From NCBI GenBank assembly GCA_007644065.1, contig VJWN01000005.1, positions 1,178,001 to 1,242,000 on the forward strand: 64,000 nt of DNA, in the 5' to 3' direction. Made by a program: the position numbers and the translations under genes. How positions within the stretch are numbered: the first letter of the stretch is position 1; each line of letters opens with the position of its first letter. The DNA comes from Margaritispora aquatica (lineage: Eukaryota > Ascomycota > Leotiomycetes > Helotiales > Discinellaceae). Shown one piece after another: positions 1 through 10,720 of the stretch. Under the pieces are notes generated by a model that saw only the letters and a program-made list of their open reading frames with translations, searched no databases and had not been told where the DNA came from.

Positions 1-111
1 CGCTTCAAGGGATTCGAAAGTATCCCAGGTGCATTCGGTATGGCAGGACGGGTGAAAGACGACGAGGGAAGCTTGGTTCTGAAGGTTTTGGTGGATACTT
101 CTGAGGCGTGA
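1..111 (+). CDS. 3' end of an unrecognised protein gene (partial)
   Basis: Frame 1 is open from the first base to a TGA at 109-111 and encodes 36 residues beginning RFKGFESIPGAFGMAGRV and ending VLVDTSEA. The composition (Gly, Val, Lys, Asp) looks like a normal globular C-terminus, but the fragment is too short to assign a family. The rest of the gene lies left of the window. It faces the inositol oxygenase gene, whose stop codon is about 310 bp away, so the two are convergent. It could also be just the last exon of a longer spliced gene. Confidence 0.5.
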   Translation, partial: RFKGFESIPGAFGMAGRVKDDEGSLVLKVLVDTSEA

Positions 112-420
112 TTTTGAAGTTATGAGAATACATCCGTTGGCTAGCGAGAAGGAGTAAAAACTGTCAATTAGAGATCAAAATTATCAAATTTAATCCTTCA
201 AATGGAAAGAGCAAATTATATACACATCAAAATGAAGTCAGTGATCATTGCTCAATCTGGTGTAATCAAGACCAATTTCGTATGGATCAAGGCTTTTTAA
301 ATTCAAACGCATCTAATAATCTCAACAGCACGCTCAAAGGCTACCAAAAAGCAAGACTTGAAGTGTTCCTTCAAGCCACCAAATCCTATATACTAAAGAA
401 CCAAGACTTAAACCCATCCA
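112..420. other. convergent intergenic region
   Basis: This AT-rich stretch lies between the stop codons of two convergent genes and should carry both 3' untranslated regions. I see no open frame, repeat or structured RNA in it. Confidence 0.5.
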
Positions 421-1403
421 CTACCATTTGATGACCTTGTTTGGGAAGAACTCGTCGATGAGCTCAAGGTAGTATGGCTACGCACAAATCAGTTAGTTTA
501 TCATTATCAATTGGGATAGGGTCTTCTCACCTTCAATACTTCTATGCTTGGTACCTCATCACTCTTGCTATACAGATCGTAAGGGTTGAATGCCTTCACA
601 GCCTCCAACATCTTCTCATCGTGCTCATTCATGAATTCCCTGTACGCACCAGCCGAGTGCCAAGGGTAGAAGGAGTGGTATCGAATCATCGCCAACGCCT
701 CAGCCGGTAATGTTGACTGATCCTTGACGATGTGGTACAGATATTCATCATGACCCCAAGACAGCATCACATTGTCCATTCCACATCCGGCAGAGTAGAT
801 GCCCATCTTGGTGCTATAGATAGGATTCGTCGAGTCTGGGTTCGCAGAAAAGGTATCTGGGTAAATGATTCGCTTATCAAACCCACATCCAACGGGGAAT
901 GTATCACCAACAACATCCCATTGTCCCTCGGCGCCATAGAAGAAAAGAAGCTTGCCGAGATCATGGATGAGGCCAGTGAGTTGCATCCACCTTGGCTTGC
1001 CATCCCTCCTGATCGCCTCTGCCGACTGCAGCAAGTGCTCGATCTGGCTCAACGAGGTATCGGGATCCGACTCATCGATGAGGGTGTTGAGCTTCTCCAT
1101 CGCCTGCCAGATCGTCATCTCGGCCCTCGTCTTAGCCTTGAAGTCGTTTCTGGCTTTGAGGTTGAATGCCACGGTCTGCTTCTCGTGCTGCTCCTTGTAG
1201 AAGGACTTCACGCGGTCGCAGGCATCTTCGTATTGTCGGAATTGGGTCTTGTCTTTTTCGGAATCGAACTCTGAGGCCTCGTTCATGGCACGCTCCTTTT
1301 TTAGTTGGTCTTTGAGAACGTTGACTGCGTCGATGTCGTCGGAGAGGGACTCGAGAGCGAGGCCGTCGCGGTCCTCGAAGGTGTCGAGAGCCATTGGTGC
1401 CAT
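421..1403 (-). CDS. MIOX: myo-inositol oxygenase (MIOX), two exons
   Basis: Predicted to cleave the myo-inositol ring with O2 to give D-glucuronate, the first step of inositol catabolism, using a di-iron centre in the cytosol. Exon 1 is 1403..531 and exon 2 is 477..421; the 53-bp intron (530..478) has GTGAGA, an AACTAAC branch-point sequence and TAG, and splicing restores the conserved C-terminus (PYYLELIDEFFPNKVIKW). The product is 309 residues, slightly longer than animal MIOX (about 285) because of an N-terminal extension. All six iron-ligand positions of the family can be seen: His123, the His147-Asp148 pair in the LIHDLGK motif, His218 in SWGHDEY, His243 in IRYHSFYPWH and Asp276 in FNPYDLYSK. 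Without the intron the last 18 residues would be lost. The start at 1403 is an ATG; a second in-frame ATG lies three codons in. Confidence 0.95.
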
Positions 1404-1764
1404 CTTGTACTGGGGTAAACAAACAATATGGGTGAATCGGGAAAGAAGAGCTGTGAGAGGATATTCGATATGTCTTTAGGGAAGAGTAAGGTAAGTTAAG
1501 CAGACGAGCTTTTGGATTTGGGAAGTAGCTATCGATTTGTAAATTGTGAATGAGATAAAGAAAGAGCACTGGAAATTGATTTGAGGCACTGATGGAAGAA
1601 TGCAAAAGAACAGGATGCAAAATTTTCATTCATGTCAAGATTTATATCACTTATACTCAAGTGGGAGACTACCACGGAGAGAATTGCCAAATCCATCGGT
1701 ACCTGGCACTATAGTTTAGGGCCTGTTTCGAGCTTAAGATATGACAGCATATTTTAAGCTTTCT

Positions 1765-1960
1765 CCACCACTGCTTAGATCCTCTCACTGGAGAGTGGAA
1801 GGACATTGCAGAAAGATTGGAGAAAGACGTGGGGATTCAAGCGTGATGTCTTCTACAAAGAGAGGACACAGGAGGAGTTGGAACTCCTTCAAGGTTTCGA
1901 GAACGGGATTTCAGCGGGTGAGTTGTCGAAAATTGGAGCATAAGAGTGGTCTTTGCCTGG
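1765..1960 (+). pseudogene. possible relic of a coding sequence
   Basis: Two + strand frames in tandem look protein-like but are out of phase. The first reads LDPLTGEWKDIAERLEKDVG and meets a stop; the second continues as KRDVFYKERTQEELELLQG and FENGISAGELSKIGA, then stops. A single indel near 1840 would join them. I do not recognise a family. It could also be chance charged sequence, so this is a weak call. Confidence 0.2.
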
Positions 1961-2422
1961 TTGGGTTTAGCGAGAGCAAAGAAAGCTTCGGGGAAAATTA
2001 CTTGAATGGTAGCATACTGTAGGACTTGGGTCTGGCAGCATGCACATGATGCTCAATCTTTGACGGTCACAGGAGGTTCTTATGTACCACGAGTTCAGAG
2101 TCGAAGAGTGTTTAGCCGCGCGCTTCACCGCCAATATGAGACATTGAGGTCGTGGGGAAGACCAGTGAGGTTGGGAAATGTGTCGAGGAAACTTATTGCA
2201 AGAGAGCTGAGCTGACACTTTCGGATGATGGGATTGGTGATCAGTTGGCAGCTGAACTTGATAGTGTTTATTGTGTCGCTTTGAATATCAGAACAAGTTA
2301 GAAAGCTCGTTTTGTGCACAGCTTATGAAGCATTCAGGTTGTATCTCTTTGTGTCAGAGTTAACCAAAGTCTCAGAATCCGAGCGATGACACTTCAGCAG
2401 CGCATCATGTCACATGATATCG

Positions 2423-2442
2423 GCTACCTTACCTAAGGTAGC
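2423..2442. repeat. short inverted repeat (GCTACCTTA-CC-TAAGGTAGC)
   Basis: Perfect 9-bp arms flank a 2-bp centre. It belongs to a group of TACCT/AGGTA palindromes seen elsewhere in intergenic DNA of this window (19589-19604, 58452-58465 and 58462-58483). Confidence 0.7.
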
Positions 2443-3328
2443 TTCAGGGGTAGGGTACAGTAGGTGCCATTATCCGTTCATTAAAACACGAATCGCGAAA
2501 CCCCCCCCTCATTTCATTTCCTTTGGTGTACAGCACATCTACCGTGCTGCATAGTAGGACGTTTCTTAATGGACATCATTTTCCGTCAGGAGCAATTCTC
2601 ACTGGCTGAGACTTGAGATGCAAACAGAAAATAACCAAGAGCCAACGAAATTGTTTATTGAAAATAAAATTCGAATCATCTTAAACTGACTTTGAGGTCT
2701 CGAGCATCTGTTACACAAGTTTTTTGGTTGACTGAGAAACCCAAGAACAAATCAGAGGAATGAAAGACACAATGCATACGTCCTCATCTGTAAATTCTAG
2801 AATATTATCATTTCTATCCGTTAAGCTCCAGCAATTGACCAAATATCATTGTTCCAGTAAGTGTTAGTAAAGCTCCAGCTAATGTTGTGTTAATGTTTTA
2901 GTGTTCTTGTGTTCTTGTCTTGTTCTTGTCTTGTTCTTGTTCGGCAAAGCTAATGCTTCTAGAAGTTAGGTAGAAGTTAATGCCTGCAAGCTTTGATCAC
3001 ATTTGATCAACTTTGATCAATCCCGTTTGAGATTAATGGAAACGCGAAAACCCCTGCTTTCTGTTGGTTGTCTCGTCCAAACAAGAAGTCTCCCGGGAGA
3101 TTTCGATACACTCTTTACTTCATATCCCATCTTAATAACATCAATACTATCTCACTCTCTCTCTCTACCTTAACATATGACTGTTGCCGGGCACAGTCAC
3201 TGACGTTCTTTTGGTATCGCGAACCAAATCGTTAATATAATCACTACCTACCTAGCTGAAGAAAGGCCCACGAACAGAAAGAACGAACGCACGAACTCGA
3301 ATACTCGACGTAACCTAAAACCATAAAC

Positions 3329-4948
3329 ATGGAAGAACCACAACATGACTTGCAAGAGCAACCTTCTTTCAGAAGAGACTCACCGTCCCCGTCAACATCT
3401 CCAACTCCCGCCATCGGTGCCTGTCCAGAACTATCTCGATCAGTTTCAACAGGATCGTCAAGCTCTCTCTTTTCCGGTGGATCCAGAATGGGACGAGAAT
3501 CTCTAGGCAGCAATGCCAGCTCGGCAGGCACTTCTACCTCTCGATCATCCTCCGCGAGCTATACACCTCGACAGTCGATGGGTGGTCTCGAGAGGAAGCA
3601 GCGTCGTGGATATGTTCGACCACAAGGAACCAACTTTGCTGCCTCGGCACAATCAAGAGAAAGTGTCCTGAGTTTGGGTAGCATCGCACATCTGCAGTAC
3701 TATTTTGCACGGACAGGCTTGCTCGATGGGAAAGGAGGTCGGTTGATGAAGAAGAAGGATAACCGTGGTACACTGGATCTCTCGGCTTTGGATACATCCT
3801 TCCTTACACCACGAGTCCTTGGTTCCGATGTCGACTCGTCCTACGCGTCAATGGGAAATAGTCCGGAGCTCAATGCTCAAGGTCATCGAGGCATGTTGGT
3901 GGAGAGCCCTACAAACGAAGATGACGAATACTTCAGTGGTGACGAAGACGAGGACCATCCGCATATGCTCCCTCCAACTGCTAGCACATATATCCACCGT
4001 GCCAAGCCGATACCACGCCCTCCAACGCTCGAAGAGCTAAAGTCCGATCTTGAGAAGGGCATCACGGATGCTGCCAAAGTTCTGGAGGAGGCAAAACGAA
4101 ACCCGAATTCACCACCAACTTCCCCCTCCAAACATGTCCGGGCTGACAGCGAAGCTCTCATTCGGGCAACTCTTGAAGACAGCAATGCTGAGAATCACGG
4201 ATGGTTTGAGTTGCAAGGCATGCATATTCTCGATATCATGACACTGGCCATTCGAGCTGCGCGAAGATACTACACAGCACACGATCAACCCGCACGATTG
4301 TCTGCCATCAAATCCGAACGCAAGATTCGAGCCGAGCTTCTATCAGTTATGGAAGTTCTGAAGCGCATGGCAACCAGAAATTTTGCAACTGGAATGCGTA
4401 GTGAAGAACGAATAACCATGGAAAACTGGGTAGCAAGCGTGTATGATATGTTGAGACAGGAAGAGGTTATGGAAGAAGCTGAGAGGAAACAAAGGGCGAG
4501 CTGGACCTGGCTCGACGGTTCTTGGGATGGCCAGAGCATTGAACGAGAAATTGCCTTTATCAAATCAATGGATCCTGACGCCGACACCCTACCCGATTTC
4601 ACCTCTGTTGACCAGGTCTCGGACAATGAATTACTCACTCCGTTCTTGAAAGACATGAAAACTGGAATGAGACTGGTCAAGCTTCATAATGCAGTGATTA
4701 AACAAAGCAAGAGATCTTTCGGTGCTATCGACAAGTGGCACACAGATTTTGGCAAGCCATACCGGAGCGCGGAGAACTTGCGTTATTGGATCAAAGCTGC
4801 GGAATTGCGTTGGGAGGTCGTATTGAAAGTGGATGTAATGGGAGTTGTAAATGGTACCGACCGGGCTGCTTTGAAGGGATTCGAGGAAGCGATCTGGAAG
4901 TGGTGTGCCAAGGCTCGCGAGGAAATCACAGCAGAACTAAAGGTTTAA
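3329..4948 (+). CDS. fungal protein of unknown function, 539 aa, single exon
   Basis: I do not recognise a named family. Residues 1-110 are Ser/Thr/Pro-rich and probably disordered (runs such as SPSPSTSPTP and STSRSSSASY). A short ordered segment follows around LQYYFARTGLLDGKGGRLM. Then comes an acidic stretch (EDDEYFSGDEDEDH) and a linker with SPPTSPSKH. The C-terminal half (about 285-539) looks helical and folded, with segments such as WFELQGMHILDIMTLAIRAA, MRSEERITMENWVASVYDML and SWTWLDGSWDGQSIEREIAF. No signal peptide or membrane segment is visible. The ATG sits in a good context (AAACATGG) and the frame is open to TAA. The pattern of a disordered head and a Trp/Arg-rich helical tail suggests a scaffold or regulatory protein, but that is inference only. 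Confidence 0.85.
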   Translation: MEEPQHDLQEQPSFRRDSPSPSTSPTPAIGACPELSRSVSTGSSSSLFSGGSRMGRESLGSNASSAGTSTSRSSSASYTPRQSMGGLERKQRRGYVRPQGTNFAASAQSRESVLSLGSIAHLQYYFARTGLLDGKGGRLMKKKDNRGTLDLSALDTSFLTPRVLGSDVDSSYASMGNSPELNAQGHRGMLVESPTNEDDEYFSGDEDEDHPHMLPPTASTYIHRAKPIPRPPTLEELKSDLEKGITDAAKVLEEAKRNPNSPPTSPSKHVRADSEALIRATLEDSNAENHGWFELQGMHILDIMTLAIRAARRYYTAHDQPARLSAIKSERKIRAELLSVMEVLKRMATRNFATGMRSEERITMENWVASVYDMLRQEEVMEEAERKQRASWTWLDGSWDGQSIEREIAFIKSMDPDADTLPDFTSVDQVSDNELLTPFLKDMKTGMRLVKLHNAVIKQSKRSFGAIDKWHTDFGKPYRSAENLRYWIKAAELRWEVVLKVDVMGVVNGTDRAALKGFEEAIWKWCAKAREEITAELKV

Positions 4949-7117
4949 GTCTGGATGGATGGATCACAGCTGCCCATACATAATGGTTTTACGAAGATAA
5001 TGCTTATGTCTAAAGTACCTTGGGGATTGCTGTTTGGAGTGCCCTTCTCCCTCATCATTGTACATAGTTCACTCACACATTTGCTGTGCCTATTGGTTTG
5101 CACAGGGGATGATTTGTCTGTTTCTTACTATACCCTATTTACTCTGCTTCTGGAATTTGATTTCTGTCACTTTGTACTCAACTTGCTGTGAATGGAGCTG
5201 ACTTTGACGCTTTTCTTGGTGTGAATTTGGAAGGTTGGGAATGAGCCAAGTCTAATCGACAGCTGCTCCTTGAAGCTTGTACTGAATCACCTCGAGGCCA
5301 AAGTCTATTTCTGTGCTTGGATCAATTGCAGCCTGGAACCACTTCCTCAATGCATACTACGACACTAAGGTACCTGAGGTCTTACAAGCCGACGGGAAAC
5401 TCTAACTACCACGTGCCCCTTACTTATGTGACAATGGAAGAGGAATGAACAAATGGACAAATGGACAAACATACGCATCGCATCTCCACAAATCCTCGTA
5501 ATGAAGCCATATATTGTTCTTTCCTTTTGCCTATTTAAAGCTTTCGCGTGGATACGATGTGTGTACCTCCGTCGACGTCGACGTAAGGCGTGCAAGCTGC
5601 AAATGCACGACCTATTGAAACTAATGGCGAATCTGGTAATGAGGTTCTTCCACCAGCCAGCCAGCCAGCCAGCCAGGTTATGCCAACTTTGAAGCTTGAT
5701 CCATGAACGAGACCATGGAGACGGCCTCGTGTGGCTGCGCCTCTTCGCTCCACAGTCCACCGACCGACCCCACCTGTGATCACTTTGTACCTCCGTACGA
5801 TCTGTTCGACTTCACTCCGTATATCCTATTCAGTGCAAGCTCGGCAGTGAATGAATGAATGAAGGAATGGCAATTAGTAAATGGTAAAATGGTAAACGGT
5901 AAAATGACAAAATGGTAAAATGGTAAAATAATGCACCACTCAAGTCTGCAGAACCAGCAAACTTTTCCTCTCCCCCCCCCTCAACTCAACTCAACTCGAA
6001 ACAAAACAAACCACGCCGCTAGAGAGAAGGAGAGGGCAGCTGTCACAAGCAGATGTAAATAAAAACAACCGACCAACGATCGGTGTTTTGATCCCACTTT
6101 CCAGGTTTCCAGGTTTCCAAGCTAGAGAGGAGTCTTGAGTGCTGGAAAAGGCTAGGTAAGGTAAGAACATCGGATATTCCTTTGGCCCCTTCCTTCTTTC
6201 TTCTTTCTTCGCAGGTTCGTGTATGTTTTGGGACTAGTTCGAGCAAGATAAGGGGGATAAGGCAGGTGCAAGGCAAATAAAAGCGCCGGCCGGTCCAGAC
6301 GATCTATCTTCCCGTAGTGCCGAACTCTAACTATTCTTGGTTTTTGGACTGGACCTTCCCTCCCTCCCTCCCAACCAACCCTACCTTCCCTACCTTTCCT
6401 TCCCTACCTATGAGCTAGATCTGCAGCTTCGACCCTCTCTCCGCGTGGTCACTTCTTTTTTTTTTATTTTGAGGGGTAAACAAGTTCTTGCAGCTGGTCT
6501 GTTCTGATTCTGGTTCTGGTTCTGGTTCTGGTCTGCCTCTAGTCTAGTTTGGAGCTTGCGGCCAGCCTGGCTACTCTTGCTGTTTATATTGTTATCATAC
6601 CTATGTTCCCCCCCCCAATCTTCAATGTTTTGATCTTTCTGTCTTTTGTATTTCGCCAAAGGGAAAGAGAGAAGTGCTTGGGATCTACATTGTTTTATCA
6701 TACTCCATCGCTCGTTTTTGAGGAGTAATCTGTTCTCGTTCACGAAAGCTAGCTAGCTAAGGGAGCAGCTATTCGACAGCTCCGTGTGTGCATCGACCAT
6801 TTCTCGTTGTGGAACGACTTGAACGCATCGAAACAATTGCATTCCGGGGAAAAAATTGGCAAAAGTCAATTGTCAAATTTCCTTGTGAATTCCGCTGCTT
6901 TGGGTTATCTAAGACTCATCGCAGGTGTCGCCTCGGCAAGGCTCCAGCAAATCGGCTTCCCCCACTCATCGTTCGTACCACCACCTTACGACGACTACGT
7001 ATACTATATCATCATCATCAACAACAACGACAATCAGTCACCCATATTCCTACAATAAATAACAGTAAAAACAAATCGTTGCTCGCTGCTGGGCAGCCAA
7101 ACTCCAAATTACCAAAA
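4949..7117. other. long low-complexity intergenic region
   Basis: It holds no convincing gene. Visible features are (CCAG)5-6 near 5653-5675, repeated ATGGTAAA units at about 5878-5932, C-runs (5972-5981, 6608-6616), CT-rich tracts (6355-6410), a GGTTCT microsatellite (about 6512-6535) and a poly-T run (6458-6468). A CT-rich tract followed by A-rich DNA just before 7118 is compatible with a long 5' leader of the gene there. Confidence 0.5.
5878..5932. repeat. imperfect tandem ATGGTAAA repeat
   Basis: Six or so degenerate copies of an 8-10 bp unit (ATGGTAAA, ACGGTAAA, ATGACAAA) follow one another. It is non-coding. Confidence 0.7.
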
Positions 7118-7774
7118 ATGCACACACATATCCAAAACTCCATCCCGCTCGCGGTGTTCAACGCCACAATGAACATCCTCCTCCCCCACCAAGAGCACAA
7201 CAGCACCTATGTCTCCTCACCAAAACCCATGAGCAGCAGCGGCGGCGGCATCCAACTTTCAGATGCGGCGATCGCGGTCTCAATCGCCATGCCGTACGAT
7301 TATTCAGGCAAGCACCAGGGCTTCAGCACTATCTTGACGCGGCATCAGCAGTGCAGTCAGGCCGTCAACATGTGCTTGCTGGTCCTGGTGCTGACTTGGG
7401 CGTTTTGGGAGAGGATTTGGGAGATTTACGCCTGGGTGGATGATTGGGTCGTGGATCAGTGTGTTGAGGAGGATCAGAGGGTGTGGAGGGAGGCGTATCG
7501 GAGGACGAGGAGGAATCTGAAATTGGTCAGTATTTTGAAGAAGAGATGGAGGGATGGTGAAGGGGAGGCGAGAGAGCTGGATTTGAGCGAGAGTGGGAGT
7601 GGAAGCGATAGTGACAGTGAGTATAGAGGGGAGATTGATAGGGATTGGACACAGATTGTCATGCAGAGGAGGAGGAAGAATAGGAGGGTTGTGTTTGCGA
7701 ATGATGTCAAGATGTTTGATGGCGAGAGGGCGAGTAACGGATGGGATCCGTTGATATATGATGTTCAGTGTTGA
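7118..7774 (+). CDS. small hypothetical protein with one membrane segment, 218 aa
   Basis: Not a recognised family. The open frame extends upstream to 6788, but the extension is compositionally odd (HHHQQQRQ), and the ATG at 7118 has the better context (CCAAAAATGC), so I prefer the shorter protein. Residues 1-70 are polar. A hydrophobic stretch (MCLLVLVLTWAFWERIWEIY, about residues 86-105) could be a membrane helix. It is followed by a highly charged tail with an acidic Ser/Asp/Glu tract (SESGSGSDSDSEY) and a basic patch (QRRRKNRR). That order suggests a single-pass protein with a cytosolic tail, by inference. The codons from about 7400 on are GGA/GAG-rich, unlike the first half. If the upstream ATG at 6788 were used the protein would have 328 residues. 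Confidence 0.6.
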   Translation: MHTHIQNSIPLAVFNATMNILLPHQEHNSTYVSSPKPMSSSGGGIQLSDAAIAVSIAMPYDYSGKHQGFSTILTRHQQCSQAVNMCLLVLVLTWAFWERIWEIYAWVDDWVVDQCVEEDQRVWREAYRRTRRNLKLVSILKKRWRDGEGEARELDLSESGSGSDSDSEYRGEIDRDWTQIVMQRRRKNRRVVFANDVKMFDGERASNGWDPLIYDVQC

Positions 7775-8834
7775 GCTCAAATTGAAACTTCCTGCATTAT
7801 CGTTTACAAATCATCTCCAGCTGTGTGTACTTGTGATACTATACATAATTTTCTCTCGCCCTCTTGAGGATCCTTTCAGGTGTGTTACGATTATTTCCGC
7901 TATCTTCCCTGAAAATCAGCGAATCGAGCTTGCTTCGTTGGTCGAGGTTCTTCCTTCCTCGGATCTAGAATAGGCGTTTGATTTTCTTATGGGTAAATAT
8001 ATAGTTCCATTCCCCGAGAAATAAGCCGAGATATCTTTCGCGATATTCCATAATAACCCCTACTGTGTGTAAATTAACTTCCTCACAGTACAAATTACAT
8101 ATACAAACATTCTTAACAATTGCTCTCAATATCAAGAAATCCTTGTCGTCGCATGTGTTCCGAAGTTGAGACGAGCGAGTCCTTTGGCATAGGTATTTCC
8201 GAGCACATCGCCGAAATAAGCTTGTCATGCGAGGCAATAGAAGAAGAAATTTACATGTATTAGCATACGTGCTAATCAATGGTCTCAGATGAATCCCAAA
8301 CTTTCCTATCTGATGACACGATCCAGTACTCGGGGCATTGTAGTGGCCTTCGTCGTCGCCGCGATAGCTTTGGCTAGTTTTCTGTTGTGACACCACTCTT
8401 GTCGCTGCGCTGGTATATCCATATGAGCTCCAGATTAAGCTAGAGTTACTCATCACGATTTAAAGACTCCAATTTCTCATCGTGTTAATATGGCTCTGTT
8501 CACGAACTTCGAGTCGTAGACCTCTAATCCAGCTTAAATTCAGGTTGCCAAAAGGACCCCTGAATTAAGCGAACATCTGGAATGTTTCCCTACCTAAGGC
8601 ACATCACGGTACATGGCACATTATCAGGAGTCCTCTCTGAAACGGGGAAAAGGTTCAATACAGGAAGGTGGAAGAGACTCGATTGTTTGACGGTATTCAT
8701 TTCATGCATTGTTCTGTCATATGGTACCTATGACTACACATCCGAAACTGCTCCAGCCATGACGCGATCTAAGTCCTGACTCCCCCCTCTCGACACTCAC
8801 AGAAACTCACTCCCAACATAACAAGACTCATAAA
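7775..8834. other. intergenic region, nothing recognised
   Basis: Open frames here (for example 7965-8456 on the - strand) are Ser/Cys/Arg-rich without family resemblance. I see no repeat of note. Confidence 0.4.
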
Positions 8835-9825
8835 TCAGGTCTCTCTGAAAGCATGTGCAATAACAGTCCTGAACGTAGTACCCTCCTTGAACTGGCCCTC
8901 ACACGACCTCTCTGCCTTGGCCTTGATAGCATGCATCCACACAAGATTGAGAGAGCCGGATATACTCCTTCCAGATCATGGTACTGATTTCAAGGGGCAG
9001 TCGGTTAAATCCTGGAAGGATGTAGTTCTGGACGATCGTCCCCTCCTCTTGCAATGGCCGTACATTGTCCAATGCTCGTGAGAGTAAGAATATCCCTCAA
9101 GATATTTCCGTTCTTGCGAGTTGATGCCATATTTGGCTGCATTGAGTTGTACGACTCATGAATGCCATGAGAATCGAGATACATGAGCACGGCAATAAGG
9201 ACACCCCTGCGCACCAAACTTTGCACATTGCGCAGAACCTCAATCATAGCAGGAATCGCTCCGCCAGCAAGACGGTCATGAATGAGCTTCTTCATGGCAG
9301 CGACCGACTCTTTGAGTAAAGGCTGTGGCAGCATTGTGAACGAAGAGGTTTCGACCAATCCGAGATCATGGGTGAGAATCGCTGTAATAACCGACTCCTT
9401 GTGAACCATTGTTGCGTGGTTGATTCCACGAGATCCAGCCATATTCTTGAGCGAAGTGATCGAATTGGAGAGGATTGAATAGGACATTGCGAATGAGTTT
9501 TCTATAAAAGTGATGTGTTAGCCTGGGCAACTTCAAATCCAGAACTCAAAGTGACACACGTGATGCCATGAAGTCAGTGCTATGTATGGATTTGATGGCT
9601 TAGCAGGGAGTAGCACTGCGCACTGTAGTATAGCTTGATGGCGAGATGGAATGAATGGGGACCTTCAAAGAGAATTGATATATATCTTGACGTTTGGAGG
9701 GAGCGTTTGAGTAGTTCTAGGAGGCGTTCTTCGTAGGCGTAGTTGTGAATCAAGTAAGCAATCTGTTCGCAATTGGTATTAGCAAACATGTGTCGAGAGC
9801 TCAGCGTTAACAGAGCGCCAAATAG

Positions 9826-10083
9826 GAAGAAAAAATTTCGACTTACAGTGTGGTGTTTGCACAGCTTGTTAGATCTGCAGGAAATTGAGACCGGTAGAGA
9901 AGCTTCGATACTGCTGTGCTGCGTTATCAGCATCAAGAAACAAATTACCAAGAGCACAAGAGGACATTGGAAGAAAGGGTTCTGACTAACAGTGTGATCT
10001 TTGCGCTGGGTGTGAGATCTGCGAGAATTGGAGGTCAAGGAAGAAATTTGATACTCTGACGCCGTGATCTTAGCACTAAGCAT
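9826..10083 (-). repeat. tandem duplication of about 144 bp containing a putative small exon
   Basis: Two adjacent diverged copies (10083-9970 and 9933-9826) can be aligned. Both carry a pyrimidine tract ending in CAG, an ATCTNACA start, a CACACTG end and a GTTAGTC or GTAAGTC donor-like site. Translated in the same frame they give SNSRRSHTQRKDHTV and SISCRSNKLCKHHTV. This looks like duplication of an acceptor-exon-donor unit within the decayed gene. Confidence 0.6.
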
Positions 10084-10231
10084 CAAATGATTAAGGGAGG
10101 AAAAGAAGGTTGTTGGGAGTCAGGGGGAGTTGTAAAAAAGAAACCTACCCGTGCTCATGTGCAATAGGAGCTTTGAGCTTTGGGAGCAGTGATCAATATG
10201 TATGTAGCTTGATACATATTGACGTGTTGTG

Positions 10232-10268
10232 ATGTAGTTGTGTTGAAGGTGTTGAAGGTGTTGAAGGT
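10232..10268. repeat. TTGAAGGTG 9-bp tandem repeat
   Basis: Three perfect 9-bp copies with a partial fourth. The length is a multiple of three, so it could have been coding (FNT repeats on the - strand) in the decayed gene. Confidence 0.75.
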
Positions 10269-10720
10269 GACGAGGTTGTGTTTACATGAAGAACGGAAAT
10301 ATGTTGACACAAAGTAGGCGAGCTTGTTTTCAGGTTCTTGACAAAAACCAATTGAATATGACATCCACCAAAGTGACAACAGCATTGATTAGTATTGCAA
10401 GACTATGATATACCCCCCTAACGACTCCATTTGTACTCGTAGCATCTGGTGGCATTGCTGATTGTAGCATCTCGATGCATATCTCCAGCCCTTGACTATA
10501 CTTGCCAAACAAGAATGCTCCTGATTTATCAATACTGTTGAGCGCTTGACATCGAGAGACCTGTGCATCGGGCATCTCCTGAACTCTCATATGAAGTATT
10601 AATATAGCTCTACTTCTCGTGGGCACTTACCGAAACGATTCCTGACTGACCGATCTAGACCACGCGGAGCGTCAGAGAAAGCTTTTCAGTCATCTAGGGA
10701 TATCACAAGATCCTTGGAGC

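Larger units (their letters stand above)
1404..3328. other. intergenic region between divergent genes
   Basis: This region separates the inositol oxygenase gene and the + strand gene at 3329 and should hold both promoters. It contains a possible coding relic (about 1765-1960), a 20-bp inverted repeat (2423-2442), a C-run at 2501-2507, an imperfect TGTTCTTGTCT direct repeat (about 2904-2942), close copies of TTTGATCA (about 3001-3020) and a CT-rich tract (about 3150-3170) that may be a promoter element of the downstream gene. I see no intact gene. Confidence 0.5.
8835..10720 (-). pseudogene. decayed multi-exon protein gene, family unknown
   Basis: Several - strand blocks look like exons of one protein. 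Block 1 (about 10570-10420) follows an intron with GTAAGT and CAG and reads EMPDAQVSRCQALNSIDKSG. Block 2 (about 9770-9590) follows an intron ending AACAG and reads IAYLIHNYAYEERLLELLKR. Block 3 (9487-9018) follows an intron ending TTATAG and reads MSYSILSNSITSLKNMAG onward. Two short blocks finish it (LPLEISTMIWKEYIRLSQS; then KAKAERSCEGQFKEGTTF to a stop at 8837-8835). The blocks are mutually out of frame at three or more places (near 10630, 9588, 9017 and 8935), which introns of normal length do not repair. It is therefore either a pseudogene or contains assembly errors. A 144-bp tandem duplication lies inside. No family was recognised. Confidence 0.45.

Noticed and set aside
6788..7117. 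Upstream in-frame extension of the gene at 7118
   Set aside because: The extension has poly-His/Gln and basic low complexity, and the ATG at 7118 has a better start context. It is likely the 5' leader.
8340..10720. Idea that the decayed gene region is a transposon
   Set aside because: No terminal repeats, transposase motifs or target-site duplications were seen; the blocks have spliceosomal introns like a normal host gene.
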